Shown: positions 8,277-17,398 of the stretch, piece after piece
Numbering within the stretch: the first letter of the stretch is position 1
How the letters are laid out: each line of letters starts with the position of its first letter
From: Flavobacterium sp. LC2016-12
GTDB lineage: Bacteria; Bacteroidota; Bacteroidia; Flavobacteriales; Flavobacteriaceae
Assembly: GCF_015351595.1 (NCBI RefSeq)
Contig: NZ_JADKPT010000002.1
Coordinates: 186,001-250,000, forward strand
DNA: 64,000 nucleotides
Direction: 5' to 3'
The notes under the pieces: generated by a model
Seen by the model: only the letters and a program-made list of their open reading frames with translations
What the model was told of the DNA's origin: nothing
The model's database searches: none
Position numbers and translations under genes: made by a program

Positions 8277-10157
8277 TTATTTCACTTCAAAAACATTGTT
8301 TGCAGCTTTTACATCAGCCATTAATCCGCTTGGATCAATTGTGATTTTTTTGATTGCTGTTTTATTTTTGTCAATTATAAAACTATAGTTGGATTGCGCC
8401 CATGCCCAATCCTCCAAAACAGTTCTTTTTACATTTGGAGTTGGATTTGGTTTGATGAAATTCATCATTCTTAATGGAATGTAAAATGTTTCAGAAGTTC
8501 CATCAGTATATTCAACTTTCAAATCGATAGGCATTGGCATTCTTCCAATTCTTTCTAGTGTTACAGTTGTTTTTCCAGCATTATCTGCTACGTCTTTGAT
8601 TCCGTAATCAATTGTATTTGCCGTTTCAGCCCAATCAATTAAATACCAATCCAATTCAGCTCCGGAAACTCTCTCCGCTGTTCTTTTGATATCATTTGGT
8701 GTTGGGTGCTTGAATTTAAAATCGTTGTAATATCTCTTTAAAGTGGCATCAAGATTTTCCTGCCCAATTACATAAGCCAATTGCGATAAAAAGATACTTC
8801 CTTTTACGTAAGATGAAATACTGTATGGTCTGTTTTCGTCGTAACGATCACCGTGGGTTGTTTGCGGCTGCTCTTTACCAGAATTTACTAAACTGTAATA
8901 AGCTGCATAATTTCCTTTAAATGGATTTTCTTCTTTTTTAGCTGCAATTTCATTTAGAGCAGAATCTTCAATATAAGTGGTAAATCCTTCATCCATCCAT
9001 GGATGTTTTGATTCATTTGAAGCCAGAATATGTTGGAACCAAGAGTGTCCTAGTTCGTGTGTTGCAGTTCCTAAAATTCCTTCCAGTTTTCCGCTTCCTA
9101 ACATCAAAGTACACATTGCGTACTCCATTCCACCATCTCCACCCTGAATAAATGAATATTGTTTGTATGGATATGGTCCAACTTTATGGTTGTAATAATC
9201 CATCACTTTTACCATCAAAGGCTCTAATTGTTTCCAATTTTCAGTTGTTTTTGGATCATTTTTATAGAAGAAATGCAAGTCAACATCATTTGGTCCTTTT
9301 ACAATATCATGCGTATATGCTTTATCTGCAGCCCATGTAAAATCGTGAACATTTGGTGCAATAAAATGCCATGTTAATGTTTTTGCTTTTTTTGGATACA
9401 CAACTGTTACACCAGCATCCTGATATCCGTGACCAATTTGGTTTTTATCCTGTAAATATCCAGAACCTCCAATTGTATAGTCTTTATCAATTGTAATTTT
9501 CACATCAAAATTCCCCCAAACACCGTGAAATTCTCTTGCGATGTAAGGATCTGCGTGCCATCCTTCGAAATCAAATTCGGCTAATTTTGGATACCATTGC
9601 GACATTGATAATTCAACACCTTCATTATTATTACGTCCTGAACGACGAATTTGAACCGGAACCTGGCCATCAAAATCTAAACTGAAAGTAGTTTTAGAAT
9701 TTGGCAAAATTGGTTTAGCCAGAGTCACTTCAAGAATAGTTCCCGAAGTTCTGGTTTGAGCTGTTACACCATCTTGTTTGAAATTTGTGATTTTTAAAAA
9801 TCCAATCTCATTTGGTTTCAACGTTTCGATTCGGCTTTGTTTTACCTCTTTTCCATCGGCACCTTTTACTTTTGTAACCATTCTGCCGTCCGGGTCTTTT
9901 ATAGAATGCAGACGCGCATCCATTTCACTTCCTGGCTGAAAAGCATTTGGGTATAAATGATAAAATACTTTTCTTAAAGTATCAGGAGAATTATTAGTGT
10001 AAACCAATTCTTGTTTTCCTTTGTACAGATAGTTTTTTACATCCATAGAAACCTCCATTTTGTAATCGACATGTTGTTGCCAATAGGGAGCATTTTGCGC
10101 AAATGCAGAGTTTAAACCAAAACTCAGAAAGGATAATAGTATAATTTTTCGCATCAT
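8277..10157 (-). CDS. M1 family zinc aminopeptidase, exported
   Basis: A signal peptide (MRKIILLSFLSFGLNSAFAQ) is followed by an N-terminal beta domain and a gluzincin domain. The zinc site is HELGH (near residue 367) with the third ligand in DEGFTTYIE, 18 residues further on. The substrate-binding exopeptidase motif appears as GGMEYAM, so M1-type GxMEN with Asn replaced by Ala-Met. No T9SS sorting domain is present, so it should be periplasmic, trimming peptides taken up for nutrition. Length (626 aa) suits the Bacteroidota M1 subgroup that lacks the ERAP-like C-terminal domain. Two ATGs occur in tandem; either MMRK or MRK may be used. It lies 58 bases downstream of a subtilase gene on the same strand, with a terminator between. 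Confidence 0.9.
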   Translation of the reverse strand: MMRKIILLSFLSFGLNSAFAQNAPYWQQHVDYKMEVSMDVKNYLYKGKQELVYTNNSPDTLRKVFYHLYPNAFQPGSEMDARLHSIKDPDGRMVTKVKGADGKEVKQSRIETLKPNEIGFLKITNFKQDGVTAQTRTSGTILEVTLAKPILPNSKTTFSLDFDGQVPVQIRRSGRNNNEGVELSMSQWYPKLAEFDFEGWHADPYIAREFHGVWGNFDVKITIDKDYTIGGSGYLQDKNQIGHGYQDAGVTVVYPKKAKTLTWHFIAPNVHDFTWAADKAYTHDIVKGPNDVDLHFFYKNDPKTTENWKQLEPLMVKVMDYYNHKVGPYPYKQYSFIQGGDGGMEYAMCTLMLGSGKLEGILGTATHELGHSWFQHILASNESKHPWMDEGFTTYIEDSALNEIAAKKEENPFKGNYAAYYSLVNSGKEQPQTTHGDRYDENRPYSISSYVKGSIFLSQLAYVIGQENLDATLKRYYNDFKFKHPTPNDIKRTAERVSGAELDWYLIDWAETANTIDYGIKDVADNAGKTTVTLERIGRMPMPIDLKVEYTDGTSETFYIPLRMMNFIKPNPTPNVKRTVLEDWAWAQSNYSFIIDKNKTAIKKITIDPSGLMADVKAANNVFEVK

Positions 10158-10165
10158 TGTTTTAA

Positions 10166-10194
10166 TAAAAATGGAAGAGTTGCCACTCTTCCAT
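10166..10194 (-). terminator. Terminator of the subtilase gene
   Basis: Read on the minus strand, ATGGAAGAGT and ACTCTTCCAT pair around GGCA and run into TTTTTATT. It lies between the subtilase and the aminopeptidase genes, so these are probably separate transcripts or only partly read through. Confidence 0.75.
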
Positions 10195-10215
10195 CGTGAT
10201 TAGTATTTTATATTT

Positions 10216-11850
10216 TTATTTCTTCGACATTTTTTCAGCCATTAGCAATGCATTATAAGCATTTACCATTTTAGCTGTTTTTGATGATTCAACTGATGAA
10301 ACAGCCACTGGTGCTTCATTTGGATTAGGGTTTTCTCCCAAAACTACTTTTGCAGGAAGTGCAACTCCAGAGTCCATCAAAATTTGTTTTACCTGATTTG
10401 CTTTCAATTTTGGATAGTAAGAACGAATTAAGGCCGCAACTCCCGCAGCATTTGGTGATGCCATTGATGTTCCTTGCAAATATTTGTATTTATTGTTTGG
10501 AACCGTTGCATAAATTTCTTCACCCGGAGCAAAAACGTCTACATTAATTTTTCCAAAGTTTGAAAATGGAGCTATTACCGTTTCTCCATATGCTTTATTA
10601 ATTGCACCAATTGTAATCACATTATCTGTAAACTCTTTTACGTTGTCTTGAGAGTCATTTGGATAATTAATATTTTTTGTTTCATCGATATTATATCCAT
10701 CATTACCTGCCGCATGAACAATTAAAACATCTTTTTTCTTAGCATACAGTAAAGCATCATAAACCCATTGTTTGTGAGGAGAAAAACTTTTTCCAAAACT
10801 TCCGTTAATCACTTTTGCGCCATTGTCTACCGCATAACGAATTGCCAATGCAATATCTTTATCATATTCATCTCCATCCGGCACAGCTCTTACCGTCAAA
10901 ATTTCAACGTTATTAGCGATTCCGTCTCCACCTAAATTATTGCCACGAACTTGTGCAATAATCCCGGCAACGTGAGTCCCGTGAAGTGCTTCTTCTTTAT
11001 CCGGCCCAAAAACAACATTATTTCCGTAATGATTGTCTTTAATATCTTCCGGATTATCGCCTACGATTTTTCTTCCGTCAAATTCTTTATTTAAATTGTA
11101 ATCTAATTGATCGTAAACTTGTTTTCTATAGTCTTCCAATTCTGCTTCGGGATCAAAAGTCGGACCTGCACTATTAAAAATCTGCGTCATTATTCTTTTA
11201 CTATCTAAAACATTTGGATCCGTAGAAGTTATAGAACTTAAGTCTTCTAATTTATAATCTGTTTTATTTAATGCCTTTTTTACAGTATTATGAATCTCTA
11301 ACAAACGATCAACCTGTTGTTTGTCTTGTAAAGCTTTCTCATATTTTTCGGTATACTGGGCCAGAGCATTTTTATATTCTGCAGAACCGTCGTCACCTTT
11401 TTTAACAACACGTGTCATTTCAAGATTTTCATGCACGGCATTCCCAAGAAAATTCCATCCGTGAACGTCGTCTATAAAACCGTTTTTATCATCGTCGATT
11501 CCGTTTCCTGCAATTTCTTTAGGATTGGTCCAGATCATTCCTTTTAGATCTTCATGTTCGATATCAACACCAGAGTCAACAATACCAACTATTACTTTTA
11601 CACCCGTTTTTCCTTGTAGTAATTCGGCGTAAGCCTTATCCACACTCATTCCGGCAATGGTATCTTTTGCCAAATCAAGATGGCTCCATCTTTTTAATTC
11701 ATTTTCAGTAACCGGAGCTTTTTTTACAATAGCCAAAGGAGCGATAATCGCTGTTTTAGGAGTTGAATTTTGTGCTTGTAGGGTTACACTACAACCTGCT
11801 AAAACAAGTAATGCAAAAGCAGATAAGCTATTTGGTTTTATATGACTCAT
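10216..11850 (-). CDS. S8 subtilisin-like serine protease, lipoprotein
   Basis: The signal sequence ends in a lipobox (LVLAGC), so it is predicted to be membrane-anchored outside the cytoplasm. The catalytic triad is visible: Asp in GIVDSGVD (near residue 91), His in HGTHVAG (near 291) and Ser in GTSMASP (near 458). The Asp-His spacing of about 200 residues is far above the 30-60 of classical subtilisins. The insert (about 105-285) is charged and helical and carries VKKGDDGSAEYKN and a DYNLNKEFDGRKI segment. There is no T9SS domain or obvious inhibitor-type prodomain. Its role, perhaps general proteolysis in the envelope, is inferred from family only. The active-site assignment is firm. Confidence 0.9.
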   Translation of the reverse strand: MSHIKPNSLSAFALLVLAGCSVTLQAQNSTPKTAIIAPLAIVKKAPVTENELKRWSHLDLAKDTIAGMSVDKAYAELLQGKTGVKVIVGIVDSGVDIEHEDLKGMIWTNPKEIAGNGIDDDKNGFIDDVHGWNFLGNAVHENLEMTRVVKKGDDGSAEYKNALAQYTEKYEKALQDKQQVDRLLEIHNTVKKALNKTDYKLEDLSSITSTDPNVLDSKRIMTQIFNSAGPTFDPEAELEDYRKQVYDQLDYNLNKEFDGRKIVGDNPEDIKDNHYGNNVVFGPDKEEALHGTHVAGIIAQVRGNNLGGDGIANNVEILTVRAVPDGDEYDKDIALAIRYAVDNGAKVINGSFGKSFSPHKQWVYDALLYAKKKDVLIVHAAGNDGYNIDETKNINYPNDSQDNVKEFTDNVITIGAINKAYGETVIAPFSNFGKINVDVFAPGEEIYATVPNNKYKYLQGTSMASPNAAGVAALIRSYYPKLKANQVKQILMDSGVALPAKVVLGENPNPNEAPVAVSSVESSKTAKMVNAYNALLMAEKMSKK

Positions 11851-12073
11851 GTCTGTAATTATGATAAAAGTTAAAATATGGGTCTAAATTATGATTTTTT
11901 GTTACAAAATACTAACAGTTAACACTGTGTTATGAAATTTTAGTTATGATTTAAGAAAATGTAAAATAACAACAAAGTACTTCACAGCAAAGACTTAAAC
12001 TATTTCTTACGAAATATTAATAATGGTGATTTTTCAAATCCTACAAATTAAATTATTGACAAATAAGCGCCCC
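11851..12073. other. Intergenic region before the first LRR gene
   Basis: The divergent gap 11851-12197 is AT-rich. I see no gene in its first 220 bases. Its last part carries the operator, -7 box and leader ORF described separately. Confidence 0.6.
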
Positions 12074-12119
12074 TTTACGTCTTCCCGTAAGGATAATCTA
12101 ATTAAAATAGGTATACTTG
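12074..12119 (+). promoter_or_regulatory. Operator plus -7 box of the first LRR gene
   Basis: TTTACGTCTTCCCGTAAGGA (12074-12093) contains the inverted arms TTACG and CGTAA around 6 bases. Exactly 18 bases later comes TATACTTG (12112-12119), one mismatch from TAnnTTTG. The same 20-mer at the same 18-base spacing precedes the second LRR gene. The site occupies the place of the -33 element, as an activator site would. The regulator is unknown. Confidence 0.65.
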
Positions 12120-12142
12120 CGTCTAGTCCTAAAACTGAATTT

Positions 12143-12181
12143 ATGAAAATAAATTTCCATCAAAACCCTAAATTAAAATAA
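12143..12181 (+). other. Possible 12-codon leader ORF before the first LRR gene
   Basis: An ATG starts a short frame, MKINFHQNPKLK, that stops 16 bases before the main ATG. It lies 49 bases after the operator, nearly the distance (51) at which the main ATG follows the same operator in the second LRR gene. It may be a relic of an earlier start or an upstream ORF; coding is not shown. Confidence 0.3.
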
Positions 12182-12197
12182 TAGAAAACCTTAACAT

Positions 12198-15100
12198 ATG
12201 AGAAAAACTTTACTTTTATTTTTAATACTTTCTTATTCACAAATAAATGCCCAATGCTGGAAAACCGTAACTGCTGGGTATAGTTATACTGTAGCTACAC
12301 AAACAGATAATAGTTTATGGAGCTGGGGTAGCAACAAGGAAGGGCAATTAGGAGATGGCACCACTATAAATAACTATACACCTCAAAAAATAGGAACAGC
12401 TACTGATTGGAAAATAGTAGTTACCGGAACTAATCATACGGTTGCACTAAAAAACGATGGTTCTTTGTGGGCCTGGGGAAGCAACAAGGAAGGACAATTG
12501 GGAGATGGCACCTCTATAAATAAAAGTGTTCCTACACAAATTGGAACTGCTACTAACTGGCAGACAGTGGCAGCAGGAAATCAATATACAGTTGCCTTAA
12601 AGAACGATGGAACTTTATGGGCTTGGGGAGATAATTATTTTGGAGAACTAGGCAACGGTACCAGTTCGGGTAGCAACACTCCTAAACAGATTGGAACAGC
12701 TGCAGATTGGAAATCGATAACGGTAGGTTATTATCACACGATTGCCATAAAAACAGATGGCTCTTTATGGACGTGGGGAGGAAATAATGCCGGACAATTA
12801 GGAGACGGTACTACTACTAAAAGCTATTCACCAAAAAAAATCGGAACAGCAACTGATTGGAAAACGATATGTGGAGGAGGCAGTCATACACTTGCTATAA
12901 AAACAGACGGGTCCTTATGGGCTTGGGGACAAAATAAATATGGAGAGTTAGGAAACGGTACAACTACGGATAGTTATGTTCCGACGAAAATAGGAACGTC
13001 CACGAATTGGAAAAGTTTAGGAGCGGCGGGCGATCATACAATTGCCATAAAAACAGATGGCTCTTTATGGAGCTGGGGATATAATTCGCATAACGAATTA
13101 GGAAATGGCACAACTCTCAACAGCCTAATCCCAGTACAAATAGGAGCTTCAAAAAATTGGCAAGAGGTAAACGCAGGTTGGTATTATACAGCTGCTGTGA
13201 GTTCTGATGGCGTTATGTGGACTTTCGGAGATAATTCTGATGGTCAATTAGGTGATGGTACAAATGTTAATAAAAATGTACCATTAACAGTTGTGTGTCC
13301 AGCTTCGTTTGTAATAACAACATCTCAAGCCAATATAACTTGTTTTGGCGATAAAAATGGTTCAGCTTCTATAACAGCTGTTTCGGGCGGTACGGCTCCC
13401 TATACATATCTTTGGTCTAATGGAAAAACAACCAGTTCTATAACGGCATTGGCTGCCGGAAATTACTCTTGTACCATAACAGATGCCGCTTCATTATCAA
13501 TTACAAAAAATTTCACTATCACACAGCCAGAACTTCTTAATTTAATAGTAACAAGTACAAGTTCGTCATGTGACAACAATAATGGTAAAATAACGGCTAT
13601 TGCAACTGGAGGAACACTACCATACGAATATGCACTTTCGCCCTTTAATTATCAATCTTCAAATGCATTTGCAGGTTTATCTCCAGGAAATTATGTAATA
13701 AATGCAAGAGATGTGAATGGATGTATAGTTTCCTATAATATAGTCATTTCTGCAGGTGAGACACCTCCTCCAACTGCCAGTTCACAAACATTCAATAATA
13801 TCACTACAGTTGCAGACTTAAAAGCTTCCGGAATTAATTTGAAATGGTATGACGTTCCTGTTGCCGGATCTGCTTTAAATTTATCGACTGTATTACAAAC
13901 AGGTACTTATTATGTTTCGCAAACAATTGACGGATGCGAAAGTCTACTGAGAGTCGCAGTCAACATAACGGTTACATTACCTTCAGGAAATGAGCAAATA
14001 CCAACAAATGGTTTAGTTGCTTATTATCCTTTTAATGGAAATGCAAATGATACTAGCGGAAACGGATCGAACGGAACTGTTACAGCCGCTACTTTAACAT
14101 CAGACAGATTCGGAAATAGCAACACTGCTTATAGTTTTGATGGCGTAAACAGTTATATCGATGCTGTTATACCAAATATTCCTCAAATTAATGCTCCCAG
14201 AACAATTTCAGGATGGTTTAAAACAAATGATTCTTTTTCTGATCCCAATAAAATTGAAGTTTCAATTTTTAATTACGGTACCTTAGCTAAATTACAAAGA
14301 TTGTCTCTTTCTATTTATAGTAAAGGTTATCTCCAGATGATAAGTGGAGCCTCTTCATCTAGTGACGACTATTATATCAACAACTTTAATTACGCCAACA
14401 ATGATTGGTACTTTTTTACGCTTACCTATGATGGATCTAAACTTTCGATATTTGTAAATGGTAATTTTGTAGATCAAAAAGCTGTAAATTTAAATACTGT
14501 TGGCAACATCTTTAGAGTCGGTCAAAGAATTTCTGGAGATAGCATAAACGAAGGTTTTAAAGGAACAATAGATGATATTGCCATTTGGAATCGTGTTTTG
14601 ACTCCGGAAGAAATTTCGGCTTTATATACACCAGGAAAACCTGAAATTGCTTATACCTTAATTCCCGATGCCAATTTTGAACAAAAACTAATTAATTTAG
14701 GAATTGACACTGATGGATTAAATGGAAAAGTTCTTACTGATACTATTAGCACTGTAAAGTTCTTAGACCTTAACAAAAGTAATATTTCAGATTTAACAGG
14801 AATAGAAGACTTTGTATCATTAACTGATTTGTATTGTGGTCAAAATTCATTAACAAAAATAAATGTAAGTAAGAATACCGCTCTGACTACTCTGGACTGC
14901 AACAACAATATGATAACCTCTTTAGACGTAAGTAATAATATTGCTTTACTTAATTTGAGCTGCTATTCAAATCAATTAACAGCTTTAGATGTTAAAGTAA
15001 ATACAGCGTTAACAAAATTAGATTCGGGTTCAAACAAATATACTACTCTGGATGTAAGCTCAAATACTGCGTTAACATTTTTGGGCTGTAATACTAGTCA

Positions 15101-17243
15101 ATTAACCAGTTTAGATGTAAGTAATAATACAGCTTTAAATCTGTTGGATTGTCGCGAAAATAAATTAACCCACCTGGATGTTTCTAACATCGCTACTCTA
15201 ACAGAGCTATATTGTCAATCTAATCAATTAACAAATTTAGATATAAACAAAAATAAAGCTTTAGAATTTTTAAATTGTTCAAAAAATCAGCTAACCACTT
15301 TAGATGTTAGCGTAAATACTGCCTTAGTCGGTTTATATTCTAATTCTAATCAATTAACGAGTCTAAATTTAAAGAATGCAAACAATATTAAACTTGCATA
15401 TCTAAATTTTATAAACAATCCAAATCTAAGCTGTATTCAGGTTGATGACGTTTCATATGCAAACACCAATTGGGCGACTAAAAAAGATGCTGCCGCAATT
15501 TTTAATACTAGTTGTGACACTTATACCTTAATTCCGGATATTAATTTTGAAAAAGCTTTAATCGCAAAAGGAATTGATTCAGGAGTTACAGACGGCAAAG
15601 TCCTGACATCTAATGCAGTTGCAGTTACTGATTTATTTATAAGCTCAAAATCTATTAGCGATTTAACCGGAATTCAGGATTTTACATCTTTAATAAATTT
15701 CGAATGCGACAATAATAATGTTTCAGATATTAATGTTTCGAACAACACCAAATTAAAATATTTATCTGTCGGAGGTAATCAGTTGAAAAAATTAGATGTT
15801 TCTAAGAATACAGCTTTATTAGATTTGTATTTTCATGAAAATCAAATTTCAAGTATAGATGTTTCTCAAAATACTGCCTTGAAGACGTTATATTTTACAA
15901 ATAATGCAATTACAAATATTGATGTAACCAACAATCCTGCTTTAACACATTTGTATTGTAATTCAAATCAATTAACTACATTAAACGTTTCTAAAAATAC
16001 CGCTTTAACAAACTTAATTTGTGATCATAACCAACTAACGAATTTAGATATTTCTAACAATACTTTGCTTGATGCTATATACTGCAATAGCAATCAATTA
16101 AAAAGTTTAAATACCTCTAAAAACACAGTATTAATAAGAATAGAATGTGACACTAATCAAATAACAAGTTTGGATACTTCCAAAAATCCTTTACATATTT
16201 TAAATTGCTCATCTAACCAATTAACAGATCTCGATCTTTCGATGAATACAGATTTAAATTCCTTGTCTTGTAACAATAATCAATTAACAAGCCTAAATTT
16301 AAAAAATGGAAATAACTCGAGTTTTGGAAATATGGGCGATAATTTCAAGTACAATCCAAATTTAACTTGTATTCAGGTTGATGATGTAGCTTTTTCAAAT
16401 AAAAATTGGGCAAATGCAAAAGACGCTACAGCTAGTTACAGCGTTTTATGTGAAAACCAGATTGTTCTAATTCCTGACGTCAATTTTGAACAAAAATTAA
16501 TTGATTTAGGAATTGATTCTGATGGTTTAAATGGAAAAATAACAATTACAGATGTTAAGCAGGTTACCAGCCTGGATCTTTCTAACAGTAACATTAAAGA
16601 TTTGGCGGGAATTGAAAATTTCACGGCATTAACTTATTTGAATTGCAGTAATAATCAATTGACGACTTTAGATTTAAGTCAGAATATTCTTTTAGAAACA
16701 CTGGATGCTTCTTCAAATCAAATTACATCGTTAGACTTATCTAAAAACGGTAAACTTACAATTGTGTATGTAGTTTCAAATCCACTGTTGTATTTAAATC
16801 TGCAAAACGGAAATAATACAAATATGATCATCCTGAATGTTACCGGAAAAAATGCTGCAAATAATATTACAACCACTTTTCTTGGTCTCGATAAACTTGC
16901 TTGTGTAAAGGTAGATGACGCGGTTTTTTCAAATGCTAACTGGTCAAAAATTAAAGAAGTAAACACTGTTTATTCTACAACTTGTACTTTAGGAGTTGAA
17001 GATTCTATTTATGACAAGGCAGTTTTATACCCAAACCCAACAAAAGGGGAAGTCAGCATAAATAATGTTTTTTTGAAAAAAGCAACAGTTTACAACACAA
17101 CAGGACAATTGGTACGAGCATTTAATTTTGATTCAGACAGTGCAGACAACACAATCAATTTGGCTGGTCTTCCAAAAGGAGTTTACTATGTCTATTTAAT
17201 CAATGGTGACAATGCTTCAGTTAAAAAAATTATAGTGGAATAA
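12198..17243 (+). CDS. Giant T9SS surface protein: RCC1 propeller, SprB-like repeat, LamG domain, three LRR modules
   Basis: A signal peptide (ending INAQ) precedes seven RCC1-type repeats (about residues 20-370; pattern DGSLWxWGxN..GQLGDGT), enough for a full seven-bladed propeller. Next are a SprB-type repeat (CFGDKNGSASITAVSGGTAP), a second similar beta unit, and a LamG/concanavalin-like domain (LVAYYPFNGNANDTSGNGSN, about 610-815). Three LRR modules follow, starting near bases 14650, 15520 and 16464. Each begins LIPDxNFE..LIxxGIDxDGxNGKV and contains repeats of about 21 residues, LTxLDVSxNTALTxLxC. Each also has a capping segment near its end; in the first two it reads NPNLxCIQVDD, in the last it is diverged. 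The C-terminus (YPNPTKGEV...KKIIVE) is a T9SS type A sorting domain. The protein is probably an adhesin or binding protein; its ligand is unknown. It is monocistronic, with its own terminator. Confidence 0.9.
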   Translation: MRKTLLLFLILSYSQINAQCWKTVTAGYSYTVATQTDNSLWSWGSNKEGQLGDGTTINNYTPQKIGTATDWKIVVTGTNHTVALKNDGSLWAWGSNKEGQLGDGTSINKSVPTQIGTATNWQTVAAGNQYTVALKNDGTLWAWGDNYFGELGNGTSSGSNTPKQIGTAADWKSITVGYYHTIAIKTDGSLWTWGGNNAGQLGDGTTTKSYSPKKIGTATDWKTICGGGSHTLAIKTDGSLWAWGQNKYGELGNGTTTDSYVPTKIGTSTNWKSLGAAGDHTIAIKTDGSLWSWGYNSHNELGNGTTLNSLIPVQIGASKNWQEVNAGWYYTAAVSSDGVMWTFGDNSDGQLGDGTNVNKNVPLTVVCPASFVITTSQANITCFGDKNGSASITAVSGGTAPYTYLWSNGKTTSSITALAAGNYSCTITDAASLSITKNFTITQPELLNLIVTSTSSSCDNNNGKITAIATGGTLPYEYALSPFNYQSSNAFAGLSPGNYVINARDVNGCIVSYNIVISAGETPPPTASSQTFNNITTVADLKASGINLKWYDVPVAGSALNLSTVLQTGTYYVSQTIDGCESLLRVAVNITVTLPSGNEQIPTNGLVAYYPFNGNANDTSGNGSNGTVTAATLTSDRFGNSNTAYSFDGVNSYIDAVIPNIPQINAPRTISGWFKTNDSFSDPNKIEVSIFNYGTLAKLQRLSLSIYSKGYLQMISGASSSSDDYYINNFNYANNDWYFFTLTYDGSKLSIFVNGNFVDQKAVNLNTVGNIFRVGQRISGDSINEGFKGTIDDIAIWNRVLTPEEISALYTPGKPEIAYTLIPDANFEQKLINLGIDTDGLNGKVLTDTISTVKFLDLNKSNISDLTGIEDFVSLTDLYCGQNSLTKINVSKNTALTTLDCNNNMITSLDVSNNIALLNLSCYSNQLTALDVKVNTALTKLDSGSNKYTTLDVSSNTALTFLGCNTSQLTSLDVSNNTALNLLDCRENKLTHLDVSNIATLTELYCQSNQLTNLDINKNKALEFLNCSKNQLTTLDVSVNTALVGLYSNSNQLTSLNLKNANNIKLAYLNFINNPNLSCIQVDDVSYANTNWATKKDAAAIFNTSCDTYTLIPDINFEKALIAKGIDSGVTDGKVLTSNAVAVTDLFISSKSISDLTGIQDFTSLINFECDNNNVSDINVSNNTKLKYLSVGGNQLKKLDVSKNTALLDLYFHENQISSIDVSQNTALKTLYFTNNAITNIDVTNNPALTHLYCNSNQLTTLNVSKNTALTNLICDHNQLTNLDISNNTLLDAIYCNSNQLKSLNTSKNTVLIRIECDTNQITSLDTSKNPLHILNCSSNQLTDLDLSMNTDLNSLSCNNNQLTSLNLKNGNNSSFGNMGDNFKYNPNLTCIQVDDVAFSNKNWANAKDATASYSVLCENQIVLIPDVNFEQKLIDLGIDSDGLNGKITITDVKQVTSLDLSNSNIKDLAGIENFTALTYLNCSNNQLTTLDLSQNILLETLDASSNQITSLDLSKNGKLTIVYVVSNPLLYLNLQNGNNTNMIILNVTGKNAANNITTTFLGLDKLACVKVDDAVFSNANWSKIKEVNTVYSTTCTLGVEDSIYDKAVLYPNPTKGEVSINNVFLKKATVYNTTGQLVRAFNFDSDSADNTINLAGLPKGVYYVYLINGDNASVKKIIVE

Positions 17244-17253
17244 TTTAACAAGG

Positions 17254-17301
17254 AGAAATTCTATTTTCGGCTTAATGAAAATAGAATTTCTTTCTTTTTA
17301 T
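17254..17301 (+). terminator. Terminator after the first LRR gene
   Basis: GAAATTCTATTTTC (17254-17267) pairs with GAAAATAGAATTTC (17277-17290), followed by a T-rich tract. It separates the first LRR gene from the promoter of the second. Confidence 0.8.
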
Positions 17302-17327
17302 TCTTTTCTAATTTTAAAAAAAACTCG

Positions 17328-17373
17328 TTTACGTCTTCCCGTAAGGAAAAACAATTAAAAACCTTTAGCCTTG
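17328..17373 (+). promoter_or_regulatory. Operator plus -7 box of the second LRR gene
   Basis: TTTACGTCTTCCCGTAAGGA (17328-17347) is identical over 20 bases to the site at 12074. It is followed after 18 bases by TAGCCTTG (17366-17373), which like its partner carries C in place of the first T of the TTTG half. The ATG follows 25 bases later. Confidence 0.65.
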
Positions 17374-17398
17374 TGCAACGGAATCTTAATCTTAATCT

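Noticed and set aside
14820..16310. Regularly spaced repeats that could be taken for a CRISPR array
   Set aside because: The period is about 63 bases and stays in frame; the repeats encode LRR units and are degenerate at third positions.
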